Positions 18,020 through 26,608 of a stretch of 64,000 nucleotides of DNA are shown piece after piece. The notes below the pieces were generated by a model. It was not told where the DNA came from. It did no database searches and saw only the letters and a program-made list of their open reading frames with translations. The stretch's first letter is position 1. Every line of letters starts with the position of its first letter. The position numbers and the translations under genes were made by a program. This DNA comes from Xenophilus sp. AP218F (lineage in GTDB: Bacteria; Pseudomonadota; Gammaproteobacteria; Burkholderiales; Chromobacteriaceae). The DNA lies in the NCBI GenBank assembly GCA_002213445.1, contig NJIE01000011.1:1-64000 (forward strand), in the 5' to 3' direction.

Positions 18020-19036
18020 ATGAAGTTTTTCCCCGCTTTGCTGATGGTCGCGCTGAGCGCGATGGGTTTGTCGGCGCAGGCCGCCGAGCTGCGCGTGCTG
18101 ACGCACAGCTCCTTCAATATTTCCAAACCGCTGCTGGCCGAGTTTGAAAAACAGAACGACGCCAAAGTGTCCATCATCAAGGCGGGGGACGCCGGCGAGA
18201 TGGTCAACAAGCTGATCCTGACCCGCGCCAACCCCATCGCCGACGTCGCGTTCGGCATCGACAACAGCCTGATCGGCAAGGCGCGCCAGGCCGGCGTGCT
18301 GGCGCCGATGCCGGCCGAGCTGGAGCAGGGCGGCAAGCTTGTCCTGCCCGGCGCGGCGGCGATCGACTACGGCTACGTCACGCTCAATTACGACAAGGCC
18401 TGGTTCGCCAAAAGCCAGCTGCCGCTGCCGCGCAGTCTGGAAGACCTGACCTTGCCGGCCTACAAGAACCTGCTGGTGGTGCAAAACCCGGCCACCTCCA
18501 GCCCCGGCCTCGCCTTTTTGCTGTCCACCATCGCCGGTCTGGGCGAAGACAAGGCCTTCGCCTTGTGGGGCAAGCTGCGCGACAACGGCATGAAAGTGGC
18601 CAAGGGCTGGAGCGAAGCGTATTACACCGACTTCAGCAAAAACGGCGGCAGCCGTCCCATCGTGGTCAGTTACGCCACCAGCCCGGCGGCCGAGGTGTTC
18701 TACAGCAAGACCAAGCTGAGCGCCTCGCCCACCGGCAATCTGCTCTTGCCCGGCGCGGTGTACCGCCAGGTGGAGGGCGCGGCCCTGGTCAAGGGCGGCA
18801 AAGAAGCCGCGCTGGCCAGGAAATTCATCGCCTTCCTGCGCTCCGACGCCGTGCAGCAGGATATCCCCACCCAGATGTGGATGTACCCGGTAGCCGACAA
18901 GGCGTCGCTGGACGCTTCCTATCAGTTCGCGCAGCAGCCTGCCCGGCATTACACCCCGGATAGCTCGCTGATCGCCAGCCATGCCCAGAAATGGGTCAGC
19001 CGCTGGACGCGCGTGGTGTTGAAATCCGGCCAGTAA
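18020..19036 (+). CDS. thiB: Thiamine ABC importer, binding protein
   Basis: Periplasmic thiamine/TPP-binding protein, 338 aa, close to the E. coli ThiB (TbpA) length. Signal peptide MKFFPALLMVALSAMGLSAQA, then LRVLTHSSFNISKPLLAEFE; GDAGEMVNKLILTRANPIADVAFGIDN and VVSYATSPAAEV are family blocks. The ATG at 18020 has GGAGA seven bases upstream; a TTG six codons earlier is ignored. Controlled by the TPP riboswitch just upstream. A terminator follows its stop, before the permease genes. Confidence 0.93.
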   Translation: MKFFPALLMVALSAMGLSAQAAELRVLTHSSFNISKPLLAEFEKQNDAKVSIIKAGDAGEMVNKLILTRANPIADVAFGIDNSLIGKARQAGVLAPMPAELEQGGKLVLPGAAAIDYGYVTLNYDKAWFAKSQLPLPRSLEDLTLPAYKNLLVVQNPATSSPGLAFLLSTIAGLGEDKAFALWGKLRDNGMKVAKGWSEAYYTDFSKNGGSRPIVVSYATSPAAEVFYSKTKLSASPTGNLLLPGAVYRQVEGAALVKGGKEAALARKFIAFLRSDAVQQDIPTQMWMYPVADKASLDASYQFAQQPARHYTPDSSLIASHAQKWVSRWTRVVLKSGQ

Positions 19037-19056
19037 TGGCTGCCGTCATGGTTTCC

Positions 19057-19083
19057 AGCCGGGCGTCAGCGCCCGGCTTTTTC
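19057..19083 (+). terminator. Terminator inside the thiamine operon, after thiB
   Basis: A perfect 9-bp stem AGCCGGGCG / CGCCCGGCT with a TCAG loop is followed by TTTTT. It lies 20 bases after thiB and 15 bases before the GNAT gene. Read-through would be required for thiP and thiQ unless a second promoter exists; none is obvious in the 61-bp gap. Confidence 0.85.
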
Positions 19084-19097
19084 ATTCGGGAGCGGAG

Positions 19098-19655
19098 ATG
19101 ACGATATGGGCAGATGTGGCCGCGCCGCGCCTGTTGCTGCGGTCGTTCTCGGTTGAGGCGTTGCAGGCCGGCCTGCGCGGCGACGCTGACGAGCTGCGCC
19201 GCCGCCTGGGCGCGACGCCGGCTGACGAGTGGCTGGCCGAGCAGGAACTGATGGCGCTGCGGCTGAGCGATCTGGCCGACGACCCCGGCTACGCGCCGTG
19301 GTCGGTGCGCGCCATGTTGCGCCGCGAAGACCTGGCCATGGTCGGTCACATCAATTTCCACACCCGGCCCGGCCATCCTTATCTGCAGGGCTACGGCGAC
19401 GTGGAGCTGGGTTACGCGGTTTACCCGGCGTTCCGCCGCCAGGGCTACGCGCGCGAAGCCTTGCTGGCGATGGCCGGCTGGGCCGCGGCGCAAGGCGGGG
19501 TGCGACGGCTGGTGTTGTCTGTCGAGCCGGGCAATCTGCCGTCGCAGGCGCTGGCCGCGCGGCTGGGTTTCGTCAAGGTGGCCGAGGCGCGCGACGAGGA
19601 CGGCTGCGAGGACGTGCTGGCGGCCGATTGGCCGCTGGGAGGGAGGCGAGAGTGA
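19098..19655 (+). CDS. GNAT-family N-acetyltransferase
   Basis: 185-aa acetyltransferase of the RimJ/RimL-like GNAT group. The region ELGYAVYPAFRRQGYAREAL contains the acetyl-CoA loop (R-R-Q-G-Y-A), followed by LSVEPGNLPSQALAARLGF, the usual motif B. Start ATG with GGAGCGGAG upstream. Its stop overlaps the GTG start of thiP (GTGA), so it is translationally coupled to the thiamine permease. The substrate is unknown; a link to thiamine or its analogues is possible only by context. Confidence 0.85.
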   Translation: MTIWADVAAPRLLLRSFSVEALQAGLRGDADELRRRLGATPADEWLAEQELMALRLSDLADDPGYAPWSVRAMLRREDLAMVGHINFHTRPGHPYLQGYGDVELGYAVYPAFRRQGYAREALLAMAGWAAAQGGVRRLVLSVEPGNLPSQALAARLGFVKVAEARDEDGCEDVLAADWPLGGRRE

Positions 19656-21205
19656 GTCTGGAAGGACGTCCGGCGCGGCTGGCGCTGGCTTTGCCGCCGC
19701 TGGCGTTTTTGTCGGCGATGGCGCTGGCGCCGCTGGCGCGCCTGCTGCGGGAGGGAGGCTTCGGCGTCAGCCCGGACCTGCTGGCCGACCCGTACCTGCA
19801 ATGGCGGCTGCTGTGGTCGTTCGGCCAGGCGCTGGCCAGCTGCGCGCTGGCCTTGCTGATCGGCCTGCCGGTGGCCTGGGTGCTGGCGCGCTTCGATTTC
19901 GCCGGCCGCCGCCTGCTGTTGCGGCTGTTGTTGCTGCCCTTCGTGATGCCCACGCTGGTGGCGGCGATGGGCGTGCTGGCGCTGTTCGGGCCGCAGGGCG
20001 TGAGCGGTCTGAATCTGCAGGACACGCCGTGGCTGCTGCTGTACGGCAACCTGTTCTTCAACCTGCCGCTGGTGATTCGCGCCGCCTGCGACGGCCTGGC
20101 CCAGGTGCCGGCCAGCCGGCTGGCGGCGGCGCGCACGCTGGGCGCGTCGCGCTGGCGCGCCTTCTGGCGGGTGGAGTGGCCGGCGCTGTTGCCCTGGCTC
20201 GGCTCCGCCCTGTGCCTGGTGTTCCTGTATTGCTTCTCCGGCTTTGGCCTGGCGCTGTTGCTGGGCGGGCAGCGCTACGCCACGGTGGAAGTGGAAATCT
20301 ATACGCTGGTGGCTTACGAATTGAACCTGGCCGACGCCGGGGCGCTGGCCTTGCTGACCTTGCTGGTCACCGGCGCGCTGGCCGCCGCCTACGCCTGGCT
20401 GGAGCGCCGTCTGGCGACGCCGGCCAAGGTCGACCCGATTCCGCTTGTTCCGGCGCGAGGGCTGCGCCAGCGGCTGGCGCTGGCCGCCGCGCTGGCGGCC
20501 CTGACGCTGTTCGCCGCGCTGCCGCTGCTGGCGGTGCTGTGGCGCGGCCTGAGCGCCGACAGCGGCTGGCTGGCGCTGTGGGACGAAGATGCGCGGCTGG
20601 CCTTGTGGAACAGCGCGCGCTTCACCGGCCTGACCGTGCTGGCGGCCGGCGCGCTGGGGCTGGCGCACGCGCTGGCGGCCAGGCGCGGCTTGTGGCTGCG
20701 GGCGCTGGCGTTTTTGCCTTTCGTGGTATCGCCGGTGTGCGTGGCCTTCGGCTTGCTGCTGCTCTATCCGCAATGGAGCGCCGCCTTGAGCCTGCTGCTG
20801 GCGGCCTACGCGCTGTTGGCCTATCCCTTTGTGGCCAAGTCCCTGGCGGCGGCGCTGGACGGTTTGCCGCCGCATCTGGCGCAGGCGGCGCGCACGCTGG
20901 GCGCCAGCCCGTGGCGGGTGTTCTGGCGGGTGGAGTGGCCGCTGTTGCAGCCGGCCTTCCGCCGCGGCCTGGCTTTCGCCGCCGCCACGGCGGTGGGCGA
21001 GTTCGCGGTGACGCTGTTTTTGTCGCGGCCGGAATGGCTGACGCTGACCACGCTGATCTACCAGAAGCTCGGGCGGCCGGGCGCGGCCAACGCCGACGCG
21101 GCGATGCAGCTCTCCTGCCTGCTGCTGTTGCTGGCCCTGCTGGCTTTCGCGGCGATCGAATCATCTTCCGCCGGGGCGCCGCGCCAGGCGGACAAGGAGG
21201 ACTAG
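19652..21205 (+). CDS. thiP: Thiamine ABC importer, fused permease
   Basis: 517-aa inner-membrane permease made of two fused homologous halves with about 12 helices. Each half has its EAA loop: LAAARTLGASRWRAFWRVEW and LAQAARTLGASPWRVFWRVEW. The frame runs further upstream, but the GTG at 19652, preceded by GGGAGGCGAG and overlapping the GNAT stop, is the sensible start. Length and duplication match ThiP. It would work with ThiB and ThiQ. Confidence 0.92.
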   Translation: MSLEGRPARLALALPPLAFLSAMALAPLARLLREGGFGVSPDLLADPYLQWRLLWSFGQALASCALALLIGLPVAWVLARFDFAGRRLLLRLLLLPFVMPTLVAAMGVLALFGPQGVSGLNLQDTPWLLLYGNLFFNLPLVIRAACDGLAQVPASRLAAARTLGASRWRAFWRVEWPALLPWLGSALCLVFLYCFSGFGLALLLGGQRYATVEVEIYTLVAYELNLADAGALALLTLLVTGALAAAYAWLERRLATPAKVDPIPLVPARGLRQRLALAAALAALTLFAALPLLAVLWRGLSADSGWLALWDEDARLALWNSARFTGLTVLAAGALGLAHALAARRGLWLRALAFLPFVVSPVCVAFGLLLLYPQWSAALSLLLAAYALLAYPFVAKSLAAALDGLPPHLAQAARTLGASPWRVFWRVEWPLLQPAFRRGLAFAAATAVGEFAVTLFLSRPEWLTLTTLIYQKLGRPGAANADAAMQLSCLLLLLALLAFAAIESSSAGAPRQADKED

Positions 21206-21208
21206 CGC

Positions 21209-22171
21209 ATGCTGGAATTGCGCGGGATAAGCAAGCGTTTTGGACAACGGGTGGCGGCGGACGGTCTGTCGCTGGAGGTGGCGGCAGGCGAGACGCTGGC
21301 CCTGCTGGGGCCGTCCGGCTGCGGCAAGAGCACCCTGCTCAAGATCATCGCCGGGCTGTTGCCGGCCGATGGCGGCAGCGTGCGCTTCGCCGGGGAGGAC
21401 ATCACCCGGCTGCCGCCGGAAAAGCGCGGCTTCGCCTTGATGTTTCAGGATTTCGCCTTGTTTCCGCACCTGAACGTGCTGGGCAATGTGTTGTTCGGAT
21501 TGGCGGAGCAGGGCCGGCGCGGCGCGGAGGCGACGGCCAGCGCTGAGGCGGCGCTGGCTAGGCTGGGCCTCGCCGGCTACGGCGGGCGCAAGGTGTGGAC
21601 GCTGTCCGGCGGCGAGCAGCAGCGGGTAGCGCTGGCGCGCGCGCTGGTGACGCAGCCGCGGCTGCTGCTGCTGGACGAGCCGTTCTCCAGCCTGGACGCG
21701 CATCTGCGCGGCCAGTTGCGGCAGGAGTTCAGCGCCTTGCTGGCCGAGGCGGGCATTCCCGCCGTGCTGGTGACGCACGATCGCGACGAAGCTTTCGCCA
21801 TGGCGCGGCGGGTGGCGGTGCTGAACGCCGGCCGCGTCGCCCAGTGCGCCACGCCGCAAGACCTGCTGGCCGCGCCGGCGAGCGCCTGGCTGGCGCGCTT
21901 CATCGGCTACCGCAACGTGCTGGACGATGCGGTGGCGCCCGAGCACGCCCTGTTGCTGGACGACGCTTATCCGCCGGCGCGGATCACGGCCTTGACCCGC
22001 CTGGCCGAGGGCGTCAGCCTGACGCTGGATAGCCGCTGGGGCAGCTTGCAACTGACGCTGTCGGCGCGCGAGGCGCATGGGCTGGGCGGGCGCCTGCGGC
22101 TGGGCGGCAGCCTGGGGCTGGCGCTGGATGAGAGCGCCTTGCTGCGCTTTCCCGGAGACAAGCAGTCATAA
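21209..22171 (+). CDS. thiQ: Thiamine ABC importer, ATPase
   Basis: 320-aa ATPase. Walker A GPSGCGKST, Q-loop FQDFALFPHL, signature LSGGEQQRVALARAL, Walker B LLLLDEPFSSLD, switch His VLVTHDRDE. It starts 3 bases after the thiP stop. At 320 aa it is longer than E. coli ThiQ (232 aa): a C-terminal domain of about 90 aa resembles the regulatory domain of FbpC/PotA-type ATPases. Assignment rests mainly on the operon. Confidence 0.85.
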   Translation: MLELRGISKRFGQRVAADGLSLEVAAGETLALLGPSGCGKSTLLKIIAGLLPADGGSVRFAGEDITRLPPEKRGFALMFQDFALFPHLNVLGNVLFGLAEQGRRGAEATASAEAALARLGLAGYGGRKVWTLSGGEQQRVALARALVTQPRLLLLDEPFSSLDAHLRGQLRQEFSALLAEAGIPAVLVTHDRDEAFAMARRVAVLNAGRVAQCATPQDLLAAPASAWLARFIGYRNVLDDAVAPEHALLLDDAYPPARITALTRLAEGVSLTLDSRWGSLQLTLSAREAHGLGGRLRLGGSLGLALDESALLRFPGDKQS

Positions 22172-22181
22172 GGAGTGGGCC

Positions 22182-23078
22182 ATGGTGCATTTTTCGCTCA
22201 AGCAGCTGCAGGTGTTTCTCGCCATCGCCGAGCACCAGAACGTGTCGCGCGCGGCCGCCGAGCTGGCCATGTCGCAGTCGGCGGCCAGCGCCGCGCTGGC
22301 GGAGCTGGAAAAGATGTACGACATCCAGCTGTTCGACCGCATCGGCCGCAAGCTGGCGCTCAACGCCGCCGGCCAGGCGCTGCGCGCGCAGGGCCAGGCC
22401 TTGCTGGATCAGGCCGGCGAACTGGAAGCTCTGCTGCGCACCGGGCTGGCGCTGGCGCCGCTGACGGTGGGCGCCACGCTCACCGTGGCCGACTATCTCG
22501 CGCCGCGGGTGATCAGCGATTTCGCCCGCGCCTGCCCGGCAGCGAGGGTGCGGCTGGAAGTGGCCAACACTAGCCACCTGATCGAACAATTGGCCAATTT
22601 CGAGCTGGACGTCGGCCTGCTGGAGGGCGACTGCCAGCATCCCGATCTGGTCACCCGCCCCTGGCATCGCGACGAGCTGGCGGTATTCGCCGCCCACGAC
22701 CACCCATTGGCCCTGCTGCGCCGCCCGCTGCGGCCCGCCGATCTGGCCGGCGCGCACTGGTTGCTGCGCGAAACCGGCTCCAGCACCCGCGGCGTGCTGG
22801 AGCAGGCCGCCCGCGAGGCGGGTATTTACGTCGATTGCCGGCTGGAGTTGGCCAGCAACGCTTCCATCTTGCAGATGATAGCCGCCGGCAACGGCATCGG
22901 CTGCGTGTCGCGCCTGCTGCTGGAGGATGGTCTGCGGGATGGGCGGCTGGCCGTGCTGGACACGCCCTTCCTGCGCCTTAGCCGCAATTACTGCATCGCC
23001 ATGCATCGGCGCAAGATGCCGAGCCAAAGCCTGGAGCGCTTCATCGCCCAGTGCCGGCAGACGGCGGCCGGTCTGTAG
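22182..23078 (+). CDS. LysR-family transcriptional regulator
   Basis: 298 aa. Winged helix-turn-helix at the N-terminus (LKQLQVFLAIAEHQNVSRAAAELAMSQ region) and a substrate-binding domain beginning near residue 88 (LTVGATLTVADYLAPRVI). Start ATG with AAGGAG; only 10 bases after thiQ, so probably co-transcribed with the thiamine genes. The domain resembles regulators of the YeiE/CysB-like branch. Targets unknown. Confidence 0.88.
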   Translation: MVHFSLKQLQVFLAIAEHQNVSRAAAELAMSQSAASAALAELEKMYDIQLFDRIGRKLALNAAGQALRAQGQALLDQAGELEALLRTGLALAPLTVGATLTVADYLAPRVISDFARACPAARVRLEVANTSHLIEQLANFELDVGLLEGDCQHPDLVTRPWHRDELAVFAAHDHPLALLRRPLRPADLAGAHWLLRETGSSTRGVLEQAAREAGIYVDCRLELASNASILQMIAAGNGIGCVSRLLLEDGLRDGRLAVLDTPFLRLSRNYCIAMHRRKMPSQSLERFIAQCRQTAAGL

Positions 23079-23227
23079 CGGCTGATCGATTTTGTAAATC
23101 AGCTTATCCTGATAATGCGTTTCACAGCCTGCCGGGGCAGGCATACGCTATGCACATCAAGACCGGCGATTCCCGCGCCGGCCGCTTTCGAGCCGCAAGC
23201 TCGATGTCATAGCAAAGGAAACGCATC

Positions 23228-24229
23228 ATGGCCTTCAATCTGAAAAACCGCAGCTTCTGCAAGGAACTGGACTTTTCCCCGCGCGAAATCCGCTATCTGC
23301 TGGACCTGGCCCGCGATCTGAAACGCGCCAAATACGCCGGCAGCGAACAGCCCCGGCTTACGGGCAAGAACATCGCCCTGATCTTTGAAAAGACTTCCAC
23401 CCGCACTCGCTGCTCGTTCGAAGTGGCCGCTCACGACCAGGGCGCGCACGTGACCTATATCGATCCCACCGGCTCGCAGCTGGGCCACAAGGAAAGCGCC
23501 AAGGACACCGCCCGCGTGCTGGGACGGATGTTCGACGCGATCGAATACCGCGGCTTCAGCCAGGCGGTGGTGGAAGAAATGGCCGCCCACGCCGGCGTGC
23601 CGGTCTACAACGGCCTGACCGACGAGTGGCACCCCACCCAGATGCTGGCCGATACGCTTACCATGCAGGAGCATAGCGACAAGCCGCTCTCCGAAATCAG
23701 CTACGCCTATCTCGGCGACGCCCGCAACAATATGGGCCACTCGCTGCTGGTGATCGGCACGCTGCTGGGCATGGAAGTGCGCATCGGGGCGCCGAAAAAG
23801 CTGTGGCCGGACGAGGCGCTGGTGGAGCGCTGCCTGAAGATGGCCGAAGACACCGGCGCGCGCATTGTCATCACCGAAGACCCGCGCGCGGCGGTAAAGG
23901 GCGTCGACTTCATCCATACCGACATCTGGGTGTCGATGGGCGAACCGCAGGAACTCTGGCAAGAACGCATCCAGCTGCTCAAGCCTTACCAGGTGAACAT
24001 GGACATGATCCGCGCGGCGGAAAATCCGAACGTGAAGCTGATGCACTGCCTGCCGTCCTTCCACAACAGCGAAACCAAGATCGGCAAGTGGGTATACGAC
24101 ACCTTCGGCCTCAACGGCATCGAAGTGACCGACGACGTGTTTGAAAGCCGCTACAACATCTGTTTCGAACAGGCTGAAAACCGCATGCACACCATCAAGG
24201 CCATCATGGTGGCGACCCTCGGCGCTTGA
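23228..24229 (+). CDS. argF: Ornithine carbamoyltransferase
   Basis: 333-aa enzyme joining carbamoyl phosphate and ornithine to give citrulline (or the reverse, catabolically). The carbamoyl-phosphate loop [13 protein letters not shown], the ornithine site WVSMGEP and the catalytic HCLP are intact. Length and N-terminal sequence ([22 protein letters not shown]) resemble the catabolic ArcB of Pseudomonas as much as Neisseria ArgF, so arcB is an alternative name. It stands alone with its own terminator; no arcA or arcC is adjacent. The 149-bp upstream spacer contains no clear ArgR half-site. Confidence 0.93.
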   Translation: MAFNLKNRSFCKELDFSPREIRYLLDLARDLKRAKYAGSEQPRLTGKNIALIFEKTSTRTRCSFEVAAHDQGAHVTYIDPTGSQLGHKESAKDTARVLGRMFDAIEYRGFSQAVVEEMAAHAGVPVYNGLTDEWHPTQMLADTLTMQEHSDKPLSEISYAYLGDARNNMGHSLLVIGTLLGMEVRIGAPKKLWPDEALVERCLKMAEDTGARIVITEDPRAAVKGVDFIHTDIWVSMGEPQELWQERIQLLKPYQVNMDMIRAAENPNVKLMHCLPSFHNSETKIGKWVYDTFGLNGIEVTDDVFESRYNICFEQAENRMHTIKAIMVATLGA

Positions 24230-24277
24230 GGACCATCGCCGCCTTCGCCGGCGGGAAGCCGCCCGGCGAGGCCAAGG

Positions 24278-24313
24278 AAAAACGGCGCGCCCATCGCGGG
24301 CGCGCCGTTTTGT
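24278..24313 (+). terminator. Terminator after ornithine carbamoyltransferase
   Basis: A long GC-rich stem (AAAACGGCGCGCCC / GGGCGCGCCGTTTT) with an ATCGC loop, flanked by A- and T-runs, so it can serve both this gene and the convergent chemoreceptor gene. Confidence 0.88.
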
Positions 24314-24340
24314 CTTTCGCGCGCGAGAGGAAGCCGGCGC

Positions 24341-26416
24341 TTACAGGCGGAAATTGCCGACCAGGCGCTCCAGGTTGCTGGACAGCTCGCGCAGCTGGCT
24401 GACCGAGGCGGAAACTTCATGCACCACGTGGCTGTTGCTTTGCGCCATGCTGCTGATGCGCTCCACGTTCTGGGCGATTTCCTGGCTGGCCTGCGACTGC
24501 TCGCGGGTGGACGAGGCGATGTCGGCGATGCTGGCCAGCAGCTCGCGGCTGCGTTCCATCACCTCCAGCATGGCCTGGTTGGCGTTTTCGGCGATGGCGA
24601 CGCTGTGATCCACCTGGTTGCTGCTGTTTTGCACATCGCTTACCGCATCGCGGGTTTCGCTGTTGATGGCGCCGACGATGCGGGTGATCTGCACCGTGGC
24701 TTCCGCCGTTCGTCCGGCCAGATTGCGCACCTCGTCCGCCACCACGGCGAAGCCGCGCCCCATTTCGCCGGCTCGGGCGGCCTCGATGGCGGCGTTGAGC
24801 GCCAGGAGGTTGGTCTGATCGGCGATGTCCTTGATCACGCCGACGATGGTGGTGACTTCTTCCGAGCGCGCGCCAAGGCCGTTCATCCGCTGGCCCAGCG
24901 CGTGCATGCCGTCGGTCATGCGCTGGATTTCCGCGGTGACCTGGGCGACGGTGTCGACGCTGTTTTCAGTCAGACGGCCGGTTTCCCTGGCGATGCCTTC
25001 CGCCTGCTGGGTGATGTTGGCGATGTGCTGGACGCTGACCGTGACTTCCTCGACGCCGGCCGCGGTGGCGCTGGCGGCGTCTGACTGGGTGGCGGAGGCG
25101 CTGGAGACCTGCTCGGCGGAGGCGGCGAGGGCGGCGGCGGCCTCCGAAACCTGCTGGCTTTGCCGCTGCACGTCCACGAACATGTCGCGCAGGCTGTCGA
25201 TGAAGCGGTTGAACGCGCTGGCGGTGCGGCCGATCTCGTCGCGGTTGGTGATGGGGATGCGGATGGTGAGATCGCCCTTGCCGCTGGCCAGCTGCTCCAT
25301 GTTTTCCGCCAGATGGTTGAGCGGACGGGTCAAGGCGCGCACCACGCCCATCAGCACCAGCAGGATCAGGACGGTGGCGGCGGCCCCGATGCCGACGGCG
25401 GTCATGCTGGCCGAGCGGGCGGTGGCCATGATCGCCGCGTTGGGGACGCTGACGCCCAGCGTCCAGAACTGGCCGGTATTGCCCACCCGGATCGGCTGGA
25501 AGAAGTGAGTGAATTCGCCGTCTTCGTAAACGAAGCTTTCGCCTTTCTTGACCAGCTCCATATGGCTGGCCAGCGGGTCCTCCTTGGCGACGGGCTTGCC
25601 CAGCAAGTCGGCCTGCGGGTTGACCACGTAAACGCCGCCTTCGGACAGCATGCGGATATAGCCGGTCTGGTAGAGGCGGATCGAACCGAAGCTCTTCTGC
25701 AGCTGGTCCAGCGCCATGTCGGTGGCGGAAACGCCCAGGAATTTGCCGCTCGGGTCGCGGATGGCCACGGCCAGCGAGCTTTCCAGCACCTTCTTGTTCT
25801 GGACTTCGTAGGGGAAGGGCTCGGTGATGGTGTCCTTGCCGCGCTGCTTGGGAACGTAATAAAAATCGCCCCAGCCCGGTTTTTCATAGTCGGGCTGATA
25901 GCTCTCCGGGTGTTCCTTGTACTTGGGAAATTCCTTGATCCGGTCCGGCGACATCATGGTGTCCATCTGCGCCTTGCCCTGCTCGTTCTTGGTGATGTAG
26001 GGCTCGTAGCGGCCGGTAGGATCGTGGCGGGGCCAATCCAGGCGGAAGGCGTTGTCGTTGCCGTCGAAGGCGTTGGGTTCCCACAGCATCCACAGGCCGA
26101 TGGATTGCGGCGCGTTGTCCAGCATTTGCAGGATGATGTTGTCGGTCATCTTGCGGTCGGGGTGGCTGACCCGTTTGATGCCCAGCACCGTGTCGGCCAG
26201 GTGGCGCGGAATGGTGAAGCCGCGGTCGAAGGTGCTTTCCGCGTCCTTGGCGTAGCTGGCGGCCTGCTCGGAGGCGAGCTGGTAGCCGGCGTCCACGGCG
26301 GCGTTGTAGCTTTGCCAGGCGATCAGGGAAATCATCGCGGCGAAACCGACGGTGATGGCCAAGGCGGCGACCCAGGTGATGCGGGTGCTCAGATGACCCC
26401 ATTTCTCTTTTTGCAT
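24341..26416 (-). CDS. Methyl-accepting chemotaxis protein with dCache sensor
   Basis: 691-aa chemoreceptor. TM1 (about 12-32), a periplasmic dCache_1-type domain (about 35-330; [31 protein letters not shown]), TM2 (about 335-360), HAMP, and the cytoplasmic coiled coil with the hairpin tip [24 protein letters not shown]. It ends in VGNFRL, with no CheR-binding pentapeptide. ATG with GGAG upstream. The dCache type often binds amino acids or organic acids, but the ligand cannot be read here. Monocistronic. Confidence 0.93.
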   Translation of the reverse strand: MQKEKWGHLSTRITWVAALAITVGFAAMISLIAWQSYNAAVDAGYQLASEQAASYAKDAESTFDRGFTIPRHLADTVLGIKRVSHPDRKMTDNIILQMLDNAPQSIGLWMLWEPNAFDGNDNAFRLDWPRHDPTGRYEPYITKNEQGKAQMDTMMSPDRIKEFPKYKEHPESYQPDYEKPGWGDFYYVPKQRGKDTITEPFPYEVQNKKVLESSLAVAIRDPSGKFLGVSATDMALDQLQKSFGSIRLYQTGYIRMLSEGGVYVVNPQADLLGKPVAKEDPLASHMELVKKGESFVYEDGEFTHFFQPIRVGNTGQFWTLGVSVPNAAIMATARSASMTAVGIGAAATVLILLVLMGVVRALTRPLNHLAENMEQLASGKGDLTIRIPITNRDEIGRTASAFNRFIDSLRDMFVDVQRQSQQVSEAAAALAASAEQVSSASATQSDAASATAAGVEEVTVSVQHIANITQQAEGIARETGRLTENSVDTVAQVTAEIQRMTDGMHALGQRMNGLGARSEEVTTIVGVIKDIADQTNLLALNAAIEAARAGEMGRGFAVVADEVRNLAGRTAEATVQITRIVGAINSETRDAVSDVQNSSNQVDHSVAIAENANQAMLEVMERSRELLASIADIASSTREQSQASQEIAQNVERISSMAQSNSHVVHEVSASVSQLRELSSNLERLVGNFRL

Positions 26417-26608
26417 AACAGGCTCCGCTTGGCATGTCTAGGTAAGTCTACTTATAGCTGTTTTCCCCGCGCAATGAAATGCCCGGCGGCGGCCGCAAGG
26501 CCGGCGCCGGGCGGCAAATCAGGTCCGCGCGCGCATGCATGCTAGCGCCGGGCGAGCGGGGGTCGTATCGATACTTTGGCCCCCGCGGCTAGCCGCGCCG
26601 GCGGCCGC

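Noticed and set aside
23200-23227. TGTCAT-N8-AA resembling an ArgR half-site before the ornithine carbamoyltransferase gene
   Set aside because: Two mismatches in the core and it overlaps the ribosome binding site, an unlikely position for activator binding.
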